Below, one piece after another: positions 6,970-12,867 of a DNA stretch of 21,730 nucleotides. The notes below the pieces were generated by a model, which saw only the letters and a list, made by a program, of their open reading frames with translations, had not been told where the DNA came from and did not search any database. The first letter of the stretch is position 1, and each line of letters opens with the position of its first letter. Origin of the DNA: SZAS-103 sp043747745. Lineage in GTDB: Bacteria; Pseudomonadota; Gammaproteobacteria; Xanthomonadales; Xanthomonadaceae. The DNA lies in NCBI GenBank assembly GCA_043747745.1, contig JAYTOP010000083.1, forward strand, positions 1 through 21,730, read 5' to 3'. Made by a program: the position numbers and the translations under genes.

Positions 6970-7905
6970 ATGAAGCGCATCGTGCGTGCCCTGCTCGAAG
7001 CGATGCTCACGCTATGGCTGCTCGCGACGCTGTGCTTCGCATTGCTGCACGCCGCGCCGGGAGGACCATTCGACACCGAGAAAGCCGCGCCGCCCGAAGT
7101 GCAGGCCGCTCTTGCCAAACAATATCGGCTTGATCGTACGCTGCCCGCGCAATATGTCGCATGGCTCGGCGACATCGCGCACGGCGATCTTGGGCCGTCG
7201 TTCCAGTACCCGGACTATCGCGTCGGCGAACTCATCGCGCTCGGCCTGCCGGTGTCCGCGTTGTGCGGCGGCATCGCACTCATCCTTGCGCTCGGCATCG
7301 GCGTGCCGCTCGGACTCGTCGCCGCATTGCGTCGCGGACGCTGGATCGACCGCTTGCTGATGGGCTTGTCGGGACTCGGCCTGGCGATGCCGAAGTTCGT
7401 AGTTGCGCCGCTGCTGGTGCTGATGTTCGCGGTGACGCTGCACTGGTTGCCCGGCGGCGGCTGGGACCAGTCCACGCCACTGACCCTGCTGCGCAGCGCA
7501 TTGCTGCCCGCGATCGCGCTCGCACTGCCGAACCTCGCCTACTGCGCGCGCGTCAGTCGCGCCGCATTCCTCGACGTGCTGTCCAGCGACTACCTGCGCG
7601 CCGCGCGCGCGCGCGGCCTGTCGTCGTCGCGCATCCTGTTCGCCCACGTCCTGCCGCCCGCGTTGCTGCCGGTCATCGCATGGCTCGGCCCCGCGCTGAT
7701 CAATATCGTCAGCGGCTCGGCCGTGGTCGAGCAAGTGTTCGGGATCCCCGGCATGGGCCGCTACTTCGTGCAGGGCGCATTGAATCGCGATTACACCTTG
7801 GTGCTCGGCGTGGTGCTGGTGGTCGGGGCGCTGATCGTGTTGATCAATGCGATGACGGATGCGTTGAGGGCTTGGATTGATCCGCGGTTGCGGGATGCTG
7901 AATAA
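6970..7905 (+). CDS. ABC transporter permease, OppB/DppB type
   Basis: A 311-residue inner-membrane permease of the BPD_transp_1 family. A first helix at residues 8-28 (LEAMLTLWLLATLCFALLH) is followed by the periplasmic segment PGGPFD and DRTLPAQYVAWLGDIAHGDLGPSF, typical of OppB/DppB. Further helices follow, with the EAA-like loop near 208-230 (YLRAARARGLSSSRILFAHVLP) that contacts the ATPase. The C-terminus IDPRLRDAE is intact. It should act with the binding protein at 5184-6812. Peptide importers need a second permease (OppC) and one or two ATPases; none follows. Instead the gene meets an oppositely oriented gene that overlaps its last 62 bp. Confidence 0.92.
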   Translation: MKRIVRALLEAMLTLWLLATLCFALLHAAPGGPFDTEKAAPPEVQAALAKQYRLDRTLPAQYVAWLGDIAHGDLGPSFQYPDYRVGELIALGLPVSALCGGIALILALGIGVPLGLVAALRRGRWIDRLLMGLSGLGLAMPKFVVAPLLVLMFAVTLHWLPGGGWDQSTPLTLLRSALLPAIALALPNLAYCARVSRAAFLDVLSSDYLRAARARGLSSSRILFAHVLPPALLPVIAWLGPALINIVSGSAVVEQVFGIPGMGRYFVQGALNRDYTLVLGVVLVVGALIVLINAMTDALRAWIDPRLRDAE

Positions 7906-8593
7906 CAGTACTTACTCGCGATGTCCGGTGATACTTGGATGCAAGAAATTTTCTGTAGACATCCAGCGAAGCCGCACTCCGAAAATGCAACGGATTACCT
8001 GTCCAATCTTTCGGTTTCATCAACTTCAAGCCATGAATCTGCTCAGCGCGACTTGCCTTTTTCCCCAGACCCAAGCCCATGCTTTCGGCTTGGCCAACGG
8101 CGAGATCCGCCAAGTTCGATTCTGGGAGATGCACAGGCTGCGCAATGATCTGGCCTTTCGTTTCAAGGGCGGCGATCAGAGACGGCTGAACCACCCAAAA
8201 TACGTGTCCCGTAGGTACGAGCGGCGAGCTCAATTCTTGATCGACCTTCCAAACATCGCCGTCCCACTTGAGATAGAGCACATAGTCTTGAACATTGCTC
8301 TGAAGCATCGACCTGCACCACTCGCCAAGTGCGAGATGCGCTGAAAGCTTCTTTTGCTTGTATTCGCCAAGCAAGACTTCTTGCACGTCCACGATCGCTG
8401 TGTCGTAGCCGCAACTGTTGGACACTTCAGTGCTATCGCCGTCGTACCAAGGCTGAAGCGCATCCGTGCGCGAGAGCGCCTTAAGACGGGCATGAATCAC
8501 GATCGCGTTTGCGTCGATAAAGGGATCGACGTCCTGCGCTGCCAAGGAAGAGGACAGAAAAGCAAGAACAAGAATGGCAAAGAATCGGGTCAT
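7844..8593 (-). CDS. Exported protein of unknown function, tail antisense to the permease gene
   Basis: A 249-residue product I do not recognise. Residues 1-19 form a clear signal peptide (MTRFFAILVLAFLSSSLAA, then QD), so it should be periplasmic or secreted. The mature chain has two cysteines, Cys61 and Cys93, that could form a disulfide. The middle (AIVDVQEVLLGEY ... YVLYLKWDGDVW) looks beta-rich and faintly recalls small NTR/TIMP-like OB folds; that is speculation. Base composition is visibly lower in G+C and codon use looser than in its neighbours, suggesting horizontal origin. The last 20 or so residues are low in complexity and antisense to the permease gene, as if the natural end was lost at a junction near 7905. 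It could be a truncated gene extended by chance. Confidence 0.65.
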   Translation of the reverse strand: MTRFFAILVLAFLSSSLAAQDVDPFIDANAIVIHARLKALSRTDALQPWYDGDSTEVSNSCGYDTAIVDVQEVLLGEYKQKKLSAHLALGEWCRSMLQSNVQDYVLYLKWDGDVWKVDQELSSPLVPTGHVFWVVQPSLIAALETKGQIIAQPVHLPESNLADLAVGQAESMGLGLGKKASRAEQIHGLKLMKPKDWTGNPLHFRSAASLDVYRKFLASKYHRTSRVSTVIQHPATADQSKPSTHPSSH

Positions 8594-8601
8594 CGGATCC
8601 A

Positions 8602-8671
8602 GCCTTGGAATACATGCATGAAGAGGATGCCGGATGTTTTGCGCCGAAAGTCTTCAACATAATGGTTGGGC
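8602..8671. other. Imperfect palindrome with one integron-like consensus arm
   Basis: This lies in the 89-bp gap between the exported orphan and the antitoxin gene. The right arm reads CTTCAACA-TAATG-GTTGGGC, which fits the L'/R' arrangement of attC recombination sites (GTTRRRY core at 8665-8671). TGAAGA at 8619-8624 pairs with TCTTCA at 8651-8656, and CGG at 8631-8633 with CCG at 8644-8646. The left arm, GCCTTGG at 8602-8608, lacks the required AAC, so a functional attC is not shown. It may be a decayed site or chance. Confidence 0.25.
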
Positions 8672-8682
8672 GCAAGCATCCC

Positions 8683-8982
8683 CTATGCCGCCTGCACCGA
8701 CAGCCGCAATCCCAATGCCGTGCAGACCCGCGCAATGGTCTCGAAGCGCGGGTGCGCGCCTGGGCGCAGCGCCTTGTATAGCGCTTCACGCCCCAACCCG
8801 GATGCCTCCGCCATCTGCGTCATGCCGCGTGCGCGCGCAATATCGCCCAGCGCGGCTGCCAACAGGGCAGCGTCGTTTTCCTCGATTACAACCGTCAGGT
8901 ATTCGGCGATGGCTTGTTCGTCATCCAGGTATTCGGTCACGTCGAACTCGGGCAGGTCGGAAGCCTTGATTTTCCTGATCAT
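8683..8982 (-). CDS. Antitoxin of type II toxin-antitoxin pair (HI1420/HigA-like)
   Basis: A 99-residue DNA-binding antidote of the 'probable addiction module antidote' family. The N-terminus has the family's YLDDEQAIAEYL segment, probably the toxin-contacting part. Residues 54-90 form a Cro/CI-type helix-turn-helix (MTQMAEASGLGREALYKAL ... ETIARVCTALGL). It should neutralise the toxin encoded just upstream and repress the operon. Its ATG lies 6 bases after the toxin stop, and its GAGGA ribosome binding site is formed by the toxin's last codons, so translation is coupled. The toxin-first order is the HI1419-HI1420 / HigBA arrangement, reversed relative to relBE. Confidence 0.9.
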   Translation of the reverse strand: MIRKIKASDLPEFDVTEYLDDEQAIAEYLTVVIEENDAALLAAALGDIARARGMTQMAEASGLGREALYKALRPGAHPRFETIARVCTALGLRLSVQAA

Positions 8983-8988
8983 GGCAAT

Positions 8989-9285
8989 TCATTCCTCAAT
9001 AGTGGCGGCCAAACGTTTGGCGGCGGCGATATCGACGTCCTGCGTGGACTTGTCGCCACCACCCAGCATCACGATCAACACCGCACCGCGCTGCACGTAG
9101 TACATGCGCCAGCCGGGGCCGAAGAATTCACGCATCTCGAACACGCCTTTGCCGACCGGATTCACGTCGCCGAGATTGCCCAGCGCAGCCTTGCGCAACC
9201 GCAGCAGGAGACGACGCTTGGTCAGGCCATCCTTGATCCCGGCAAGCCACGCGGCGAATGCGTCCGTGCGCTTGATCGTGTACAT
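8989..9285 (-). CDS. RelE/HigB-superfamily toxin (HI1419-like killer protein)
   Basis: A 98-residue toxin of the RelE/ParE superfamily. Diagnostic segments are FAAWLAGIKDGLTKRRLLLRLRKAALGNLGDVNPVGKGVFEMREFFGPGWRMYY, a basic helix leading into the 'GVxEMRxxxGPGxRxYY' strand pair, and IVMLGGGDKSTQDVDI near the C-terminus, which is typical of HI1419-type proteins. Members usually cut mRNA on ribosomes; this target is inferred. It is the first gene of the two-gene operon and appears full length. No good ribosome binding site is visible before ATG 9285. Instead a perfect palindrome ends seven bases upstream. Confidence 0.9.
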   Translation of the reverse strand: MYTIKRTDAFAAWLAGIKDGLTKRRLLLRLRKAALGNLGDVNPVGKGVFEMREFFGPGWRMYYVQRGAVLIVMLGGGDKSTQDVDIAAAKRLAATIEE

Positions 9286-9292
9286 GCCGCAA

Positions 9293-9312
9293 CTGTAGTC
9301 GAACGACTACAG
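9293..9312 (-). promoter_or_regulatory. Perfect palindromic operator candidate for the toxin-antitoxin operon
   Basis: CTGTAGTCG at 9293-9301 is the exact complement of CGACTACAG at 9304-9312, with two bases between. It begins seven bases upstream of the toxin ATG on the minus strand, where HigA-type antitoxins bind to autorepress. The position also means a transcript containing it would form a hairpin that hides the translation start. It lies 15 bases from the engB stop, so a role as a terminator for incoming minus-strand transcription is the alternative, but no T-run follows. Confidence 0.65.
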
Positions 9313-9326
9313 GCTGTCGAGGGAAA

Positions 9327-9923
9327 TCAAACCTCCAGCCACCCCGCCACCACCGCCCTCGCCTCGTCGATGCCCTGCTTCGTCTCCGACGAAAACACCT
9401 GCGCGGTCGCGCGCTCGGGCAGTCCCTTGCGGACGGCGAGCAGGGTCTGTGCCTGCGGGCCGCGGCCGATCTTGTCGCATTTGGTCAGCAGGCAGTGCGC
9501 GGGCAGACCGCGGTCGGCGGCGTAGCGGAGCATGTCGAGGTCGAACTCGCGCAGCGGGTGGCGGATGTCCATCACGATCACCAGGCCGCACAGCGCCTCG
9601 CGGGTGCGCAAGTAGTCGTTGATGAAGTCCTGCCAGTGCGCGCGCAGGTCCTTCGAAACCTTGGCATAGCCATAGCCGGGCAGGTCGACGAGGAACTTCG
9701 TCTTCATGACTTCGAAAAACACGAGTTGCTGGGTACGGCCGGGCGTCTTCGACGTGCGCGCGAGGGCGTTCTGGTTGCAGATCGTGTTCAGCGCGCTGGA
9801 CTTGCCGGCGTTGGAACGGCCCGCGAATGCGACTTCGCGACCGCCATCGGCGGGCAGTTGCGCGAGGGTGTGGGCGGCGGCCAGATAGACGCTGCGGGCG
9901 AGTGCGCTGGAGGATTTGCTCAT
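9327..9923 (-). CDS. engB: Ribosome-biogenesis GTPase EngB/YsxC/YihA
   Basis: A 198-residue small GTPase needed for assembly of the large ribosomal subunit. All G motifs are visible: G1 GRSNAGKS at 35-42, G2 Thr60 in KTPGRTQ, G3 DLPGYGYA from 80, G4 TKCD at 147-150 and G5 SSE at 178-180. The length is usual. The gene diverges from cytochrome c4, the arrangement known in pseudomonads and xanthomonads. A GGAG lies almost against the ATG at 9923, closer than ideal, so translation initiation may be weak. Confidence 0.96.
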   Translation of the reverse strand: MSKSSSALARSVYLAAAHTLAQLPADGGREVAFAGRSNAGKSSALNTICNQNALARTSKTPGRTQQLVFFEVMKTKFLVDLPGYGYAKVSKDLRAHWQDFINDYLRTREALCGLVIVMDIRHPLREFDLDMLRYAADRGLPAHCLLTKCDKIGRGPQAQTLLAVRKGLPERATAQVFSSETKQGIDEARAVVAGWLEV

Positions 9924-10018
9924 GCTCCATCATCGCCTGCGCGAGGCTGCGAGGCCAGCATGCCGGCTCGCCCTCGCCACCGACCGACCCGATGCAGCCG
10001 GCAAAGCGCGCAGTTTCG

Positions 10019-10047
10019 TTGACCGCCCCGGAAGCGGAAGGGATAAT
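10019..10047 (+). promoter_or_regulatory. Sigma70-type promoter for cytochrome c4
   Basis: TTGACC at 10019-10024 and GATAAT at 10042-10047 are separated by exactly 17 bases. Each hexamer differs from consensus at one position. Transcription would begin near 10054 and give a leader of about 60 nt that contains the hairpin at 10068-10086 and a GGAG seven bases before the ATG. This is the best promoter match seen in the window. Confidence 0.65.
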
Positions 10048-10067
10048 CCGGAGGTTTCGCGCTATAA

Positions 10068-10086
10068 CCATTCCTGCACGGAATGG
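10068..10086 (+). promoter_or_regulatory. Hairpin in the cytochrome c4 mRNA leader
   Basis: CCATTCC at 10068-10074 pairs with GGAATGG at 10080-10086 around a five-base loop. It sits 30 bases before the start codon, upstream of the ribosome binding site and without a T-run. It may stabilise the 5' end of the mRNA or be a protein-binding site. Confidence 0.4.
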
Positions 10087-10116
10087 CCGCGCCACCGTTG
10101 ATTTCCGGAGTCACCC

Positions 10117-10965
10117 ATGACCTTCAAGCGCATCCTGGGCGTTGCCGCCCTGCTCGCCACCGCTGCTGCGTTCGCGCAATCACCGGCTCCTGCACCTGCC
10201 GGGGCGACCATCAGCCCGCTGCCTGCGACGCCGCCCGCGCCGGTGGTCTCGCTGACCGACGCGCATGCACTGGCCAAGCCGGGCGATGCCAAGGTCGGGC
10301 AGACCAAGGCGGCGGCCTGCGGCGCCTGCCATGGACTGGACGGCAATTCGTCCGATGCGCAATATCCCAAGCTTGCCGCGCAACACGAACGCTACATCGC
10401 GCGCCAACTCGCGCTATTCAAGACCGGCGAGCGCGAGAATCCGATCATGATGGGCATGGCCGCTGCGCTCACTCCGCAGGACATGCGCGACATCGGCGCG
10501 TACTTCGTGAGCCAGAAAACACTGCCCGGCGTCGCCGACGACACCGCGATCAAGACCGGCCCGAACCAGGGCATGAAGTTCTACGCAGTCGGTGAGCGCA
10601 TGTATCGCGGCGGCGACGCGGCGCGCGCTATCCCGGCCTGCATGGCGTGCCACGGCCCGACCGGCGCGGGTAATCCCGGCCCGGCGTATCCGAACCTCGC
10701 TGGCCAGCACGCGGCCTATGTCTCGGCGAAGCTGACCGCTTTTCGTGGCGGGCTGGTCTGGGGCAAGAAGGAATACGAGAACAAGGTGATGTCGCAGGTC
10801 GCCAAAAACCTCACCGACGAGGAAATCCAGGCGCTCGCGACCTACGTCAACGGCCTGCACTCCGCACAGGACGATGCCGCGAACAAGAAGCTGGCCAGTG
10901 CCGCACCGGCCGCCGCCGCTACGACGGTCGCCGCACCTGCCGCACAGCCGACTCAGCAGCATTGA
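10117..10965 (+). CDS. Dihaem cytochrome c4 family protein
   Basis: An exported electron carrier of 282 residues with two class I cytochrome c domains. The signal peptide ends about residue 20 (AAAFA-QS). A Pro/Ala linker of about 25 residues precedes the first haem site C68-G-A-C71-H72. The second is C175-M-A-C178-H179. Methionine ligand candidates lie in NPIMMGMA and NKVMSQVA. Cytochrome c4 passes electrons in the periplasm to terminal oxidases, often of the cbb3 or c type. The tail after about residue 255 is low-complexity Ala/Pro/Thr and not part of the usual fold. The gene has its own promoter, diverges from engB and precedes the dsbA-like gene by 94 bases, a conserved gene neighbourhood. 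Confidence 0.94.
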   Translation: MTFKRILGVAALLATAAAFAQSPAPAPAGATISPLPATPPAPVVSLTDAHALAKPGDAKVGQTKAAACGACHGLDGNSSDAQYPKLAAQHERYIARQLALFKTGERENPIMMGMAAALTPQDMRDIGAYFVSQKTLPGVADDTAIKTGPNQGMKFYAVGERMYRGGDAARAIPACMACHGPTGAGNPGPAYPNLAGQHAAYVSAKLTAFRGGLVWGKKEYENKVMSQVAKNLTDEEIQALATYVNGLHSAQDDAANKKLASAAPAAAATTVAAPAAQPTQQH

Positions 10966-11059
10966 ACCATCGTGCGTACTGCGCGGTCTGTCTGGCGCAG
11001 CGATGCAATCGTGCTGCTGCCGACCGCACCGTAGCCCTCTGATTTCCAAGGATCCATCC

Positions 11060-11869
11060 ATGTTCAAACGCGCCGTCGTACAGCCAACCCTCCTGATCGC
11101 CACGATCGTGCTGGCCACGGCGTGCACCGCCAAGTCACCGGGTGCGGCAACCGAGATCACCCCTCCAGCCGCCCCGAGCACGGCAGCGGCAGTCGCCAGC
11201 ACTACGACAGCTGCCGCCCCGGCCGCTGCTGCGTCGGTCGCTTCGACTGCGGCTCCCGCTGCAGCGTCAGCCATCGCACCGCCCCAGGGCATGCCGGCTG
11301 GCCCGGAGCCGAAAGAAGGCACCGACTACAACACGATCGACACCCCCGATCAGCCGACCGGCAATCAGGTGCAGGTCGCCGAAGTGTTCGGGTACGGCTG
11401 CATCCACTGCTCGGATTTGCAGCCGGAGCTGAGCAAGTGGAAAAAAACGCTGCCATCGGACGTGCAGTTCAACTACCTTCCCGGCCCGTTCGGCGGCCTT
11501 CCGGACGGATTCATGCGCGCTTTTTATGCGGCGCAGGCGATGGGCGTGCAGGAAAAGAGCCACGACGGCATCTTCAAGGCGGTGCACGTCGACAAGCGCG
11601 TGGCTACGGTCGATGACATTCCGAAGCTGTATGCCGATTACGGCGTCGACCCAAAGACCTTTGCCTCGACCATGCAAAGTTTCGCCGTAACCGCCAAGGT
11701 CGCCGCCGCTACCGATCAGGCGCAACGCTGGGCTATCCAGGGTACGCCGACGATCGTGGTGGACGGCAAGTACCGCGTGCTGGAGAGCAAGGATGGCGGC
11801 TCAGTCGCGATGTTCCACACGGTCGATTGGCTGATCGCGAAGCAGCGCCCCGAACACGCAAAGCGCTGA
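11060..11869 (+). CDS. dsbA: DsbA-family thiol:disulfide oxidoreductase, probable lipoprotein
   Basis: A 269-residue thioredoxin-fold protein that introduces disulfide bonds in exported proteins. The active site is C114-I-H-C117 in FGYGCIHCSD, a variant of the usual CPHC. The cis-proline loop GTPTIVVDGKYRV is intact. The N-terminus has a hydrophobic segment ending in LATAC with Cys22 at the lipid-attachment position. It is followed by some 60 residues of Ala/Thr/Pro linker, suggesting a membrane-tethered domain on a flexible arm. AAGGA lies eight bases before ATG 11060; the longer in-frame extension overlaps the cytochrome gene and is rejected. The partner DsbB is not in the window. Adjacent cytochrome c4 and DsbA both act in the periplasm. 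Confidence 0.92.
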   Translation: MFKRAVVQPTLLIATIVLATACTAKSPGAATEITPPAAPSTAAAVASTTTAAAPAAAASVASTAAPAAASAIAPPQGMPAGPEPKEGTDYNTIDTPDQPTGNQVQVAEVFGYGCIHCSDLQPELSKWKKTLPSDVQFNYLPGPFGGLPDGFMRAFYAAQAMGVQEKSHDGIFKAVHVDKRVATVDDIPKLYADYGVDPKTFASTMQSFAVTAKVAAATDQAQRWAIQGTPTIVVDGKYRVLESKDGGSVAMFHTVDWLIAKQRPEHAKR

Positions 11870-11915
11870 CATGATGACCATGCGCGTCATCGCCTGGGCG
11901 CATTCCGCCTGACCG

Positions 11916-12677
11916 ATGACCGTGCGCCGTTTGCGACTGCTGAGCTGCAACATCCAAGCCGGGTCCAGCACCCAGCGCTATCGCGACTATGTGTCGCGCA
12001 GCTGGTCGCACGTGCTGCCGCATGGCAAGCAGAACAACCTCGCCGCGATCGCCGAACTCAGCACCGGCTTCGACATCGTCGGGCTGCAGGAAAGCGACGC
12101 CGGGAGTCTGCGCTCGGGCTTCACCAACCAGACCCACCGCATCGCCGAGATGGCGGGGTTCCCGTTCTGGAGCCATCAGTCGAACCGCCGCGTCGGCGGC
12201 ATCACCCATAGCGCGAATGGCCTGCTCAGCCGCGAGCGCCCGACCGAAATCCTCGACTACGCGTTGCCAGGCCGGGTCGCTGGACGCGGCGTATTGATTG
12301 CGCGGTTTGGCGAAGCGATCGATCAGTTGACCATTGCCGTGGTGCACTTGTCGCTGGGCGCGCAATCGCGCTCGAAGCAACTGGACTTTCTCGCCGAGTT
12401 GCTGAGCGGTGCACCGCACGCGGTGCTGATGGGCGACTTCAACTGCGGCCACGACGCGCCGGAAATGCTGAAGCTCTATCGCCACACGCGCTTGCGGCCG
12501 CCGACCGAATTCCCGGCGACGTTCCCGAGCTGGAAGCCGGTGCGCGCGCTCGACCACATCCTGTGCAGCGAAGGCCTCATCACCGAGCCGCCACGCGCAT
12601 TGATCGCAGGCCGCTCGGACCACCTCGCGATCGCACTGGAACTGACGTTGCCAACCGGTGCGGCAGACGCTGCGTAG
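11916..12677 (+). CDS. Endonuclease/exonuclease/phosphatase (EEP) family protein
   Basis: A 253-residue metal-dependent hydrolase of the DNase I-like fold. Motifs in order are LLSCNIQAGS (Asn12), DIVGLQESD (metal-binding Glu), VVHLSLGAQSRSKQLDFL, VLMGDFNCGHD (Asp/Asn pair), ALDHILCS and GRSDHLAIALEL with the catalytic His. The substrate could be nucleic acid, a phospholipid or an inositol phosphate; sequence alone does not decide. There is no signal peptide, so it is probably cytosolic. It sits 46 bases after dsbA on the same strand, the usual place for this gene downstream of cytochrome c4-dsbA in related genomes. A bidirectional terminator follows. Confidence 0.9.
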   Translation: MTVRRLRLLSCNIQAGSSTQRYRDYVSRSWSHVLPHGKQNNLAAIAELSTGFDIVGLQESDAGSLRSGFTNQTHRIAEMAGFPFWSHQSNRRVGGITHSANGLLSRERPTEILDYALPGRVAGRGVLIARFGEAIDQLTIAVVHLSLGAQSRSKQLDFLAELLSGAPHAVLMGDFNCGHDAPEMLKLYRHTRLRPPTEFPATFPSWKPVRALDHILCSEGLITEPPRALIAGRSDHLAIALELTLPTGAADAA

Positions 12678-12736
12678 CGTGCGTCAAAGCGCACGATCAT
12701 CTCGATATTCCTACGCACAGCACGCTACACAGGCCA

Positions 12737-12753
12737 CCGATAGCCGCTATCGG
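12737..12753. other. Short perfect hairpin in the convergent spacer
   Basis: CCGATAG at 12737-12743 pairs with CTATCGG at 12747-12753 around three bases. It lies 60 bases past the EEP gene stop, before the main terminator, with no T-run. It may protect the EEP mRNA 3' end. The rest of 12678-12867 holds only the terminator. Confidence 0.4.
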
Positions 12754-12814
12754 CATCCTCGATCAAGTCCGCGGCAGGCTCTACCGATCGCGGCATTCGG
12801 ACATCCGTGCGCAA

Positions 12815-12846
12815 CAAAAAAGCCGACGATCGCTCGCCGGCTTTTT
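12815..12846. terminator. Bidirectional Rho-independent terminator
   Basis: AAAAAGCCG pairs with CGGCTTTTT, with an inner CGA/TCG extension around the tetraloop TCGC. The stem is flanked by A-runs and T-runs on both strands. The minus-strand reading ends in six Ts and serves the TonB receptor gene, whose stop is about 20 bases upstream. The plus-strand reading ends in five Ts and would stop EEP-gene transcripts. Confidence 0.88.
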
Positions 12847-12867
12847 CGATAACGCTTGAACCGCAAA

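Noticed and set aside
8602..8671. A complete attC recombination site
   Set aside because: Only one arm fits the consensus and the other lacks AAC, so it is kept only as a weak observation.
9293..9312. An intrinsic terminator for engB
   Set aside because: The hairpin has two-base spacing and no T-run, and sits at the toxin start. An operator role fits better.
9307..10095. A 262-codon minus-strand frame overlapping engB
   Set aside because: It is a frame-shifted shadow of engB with an Arg/Pro-rich composition; EngB's five G motifs are in the other frame.
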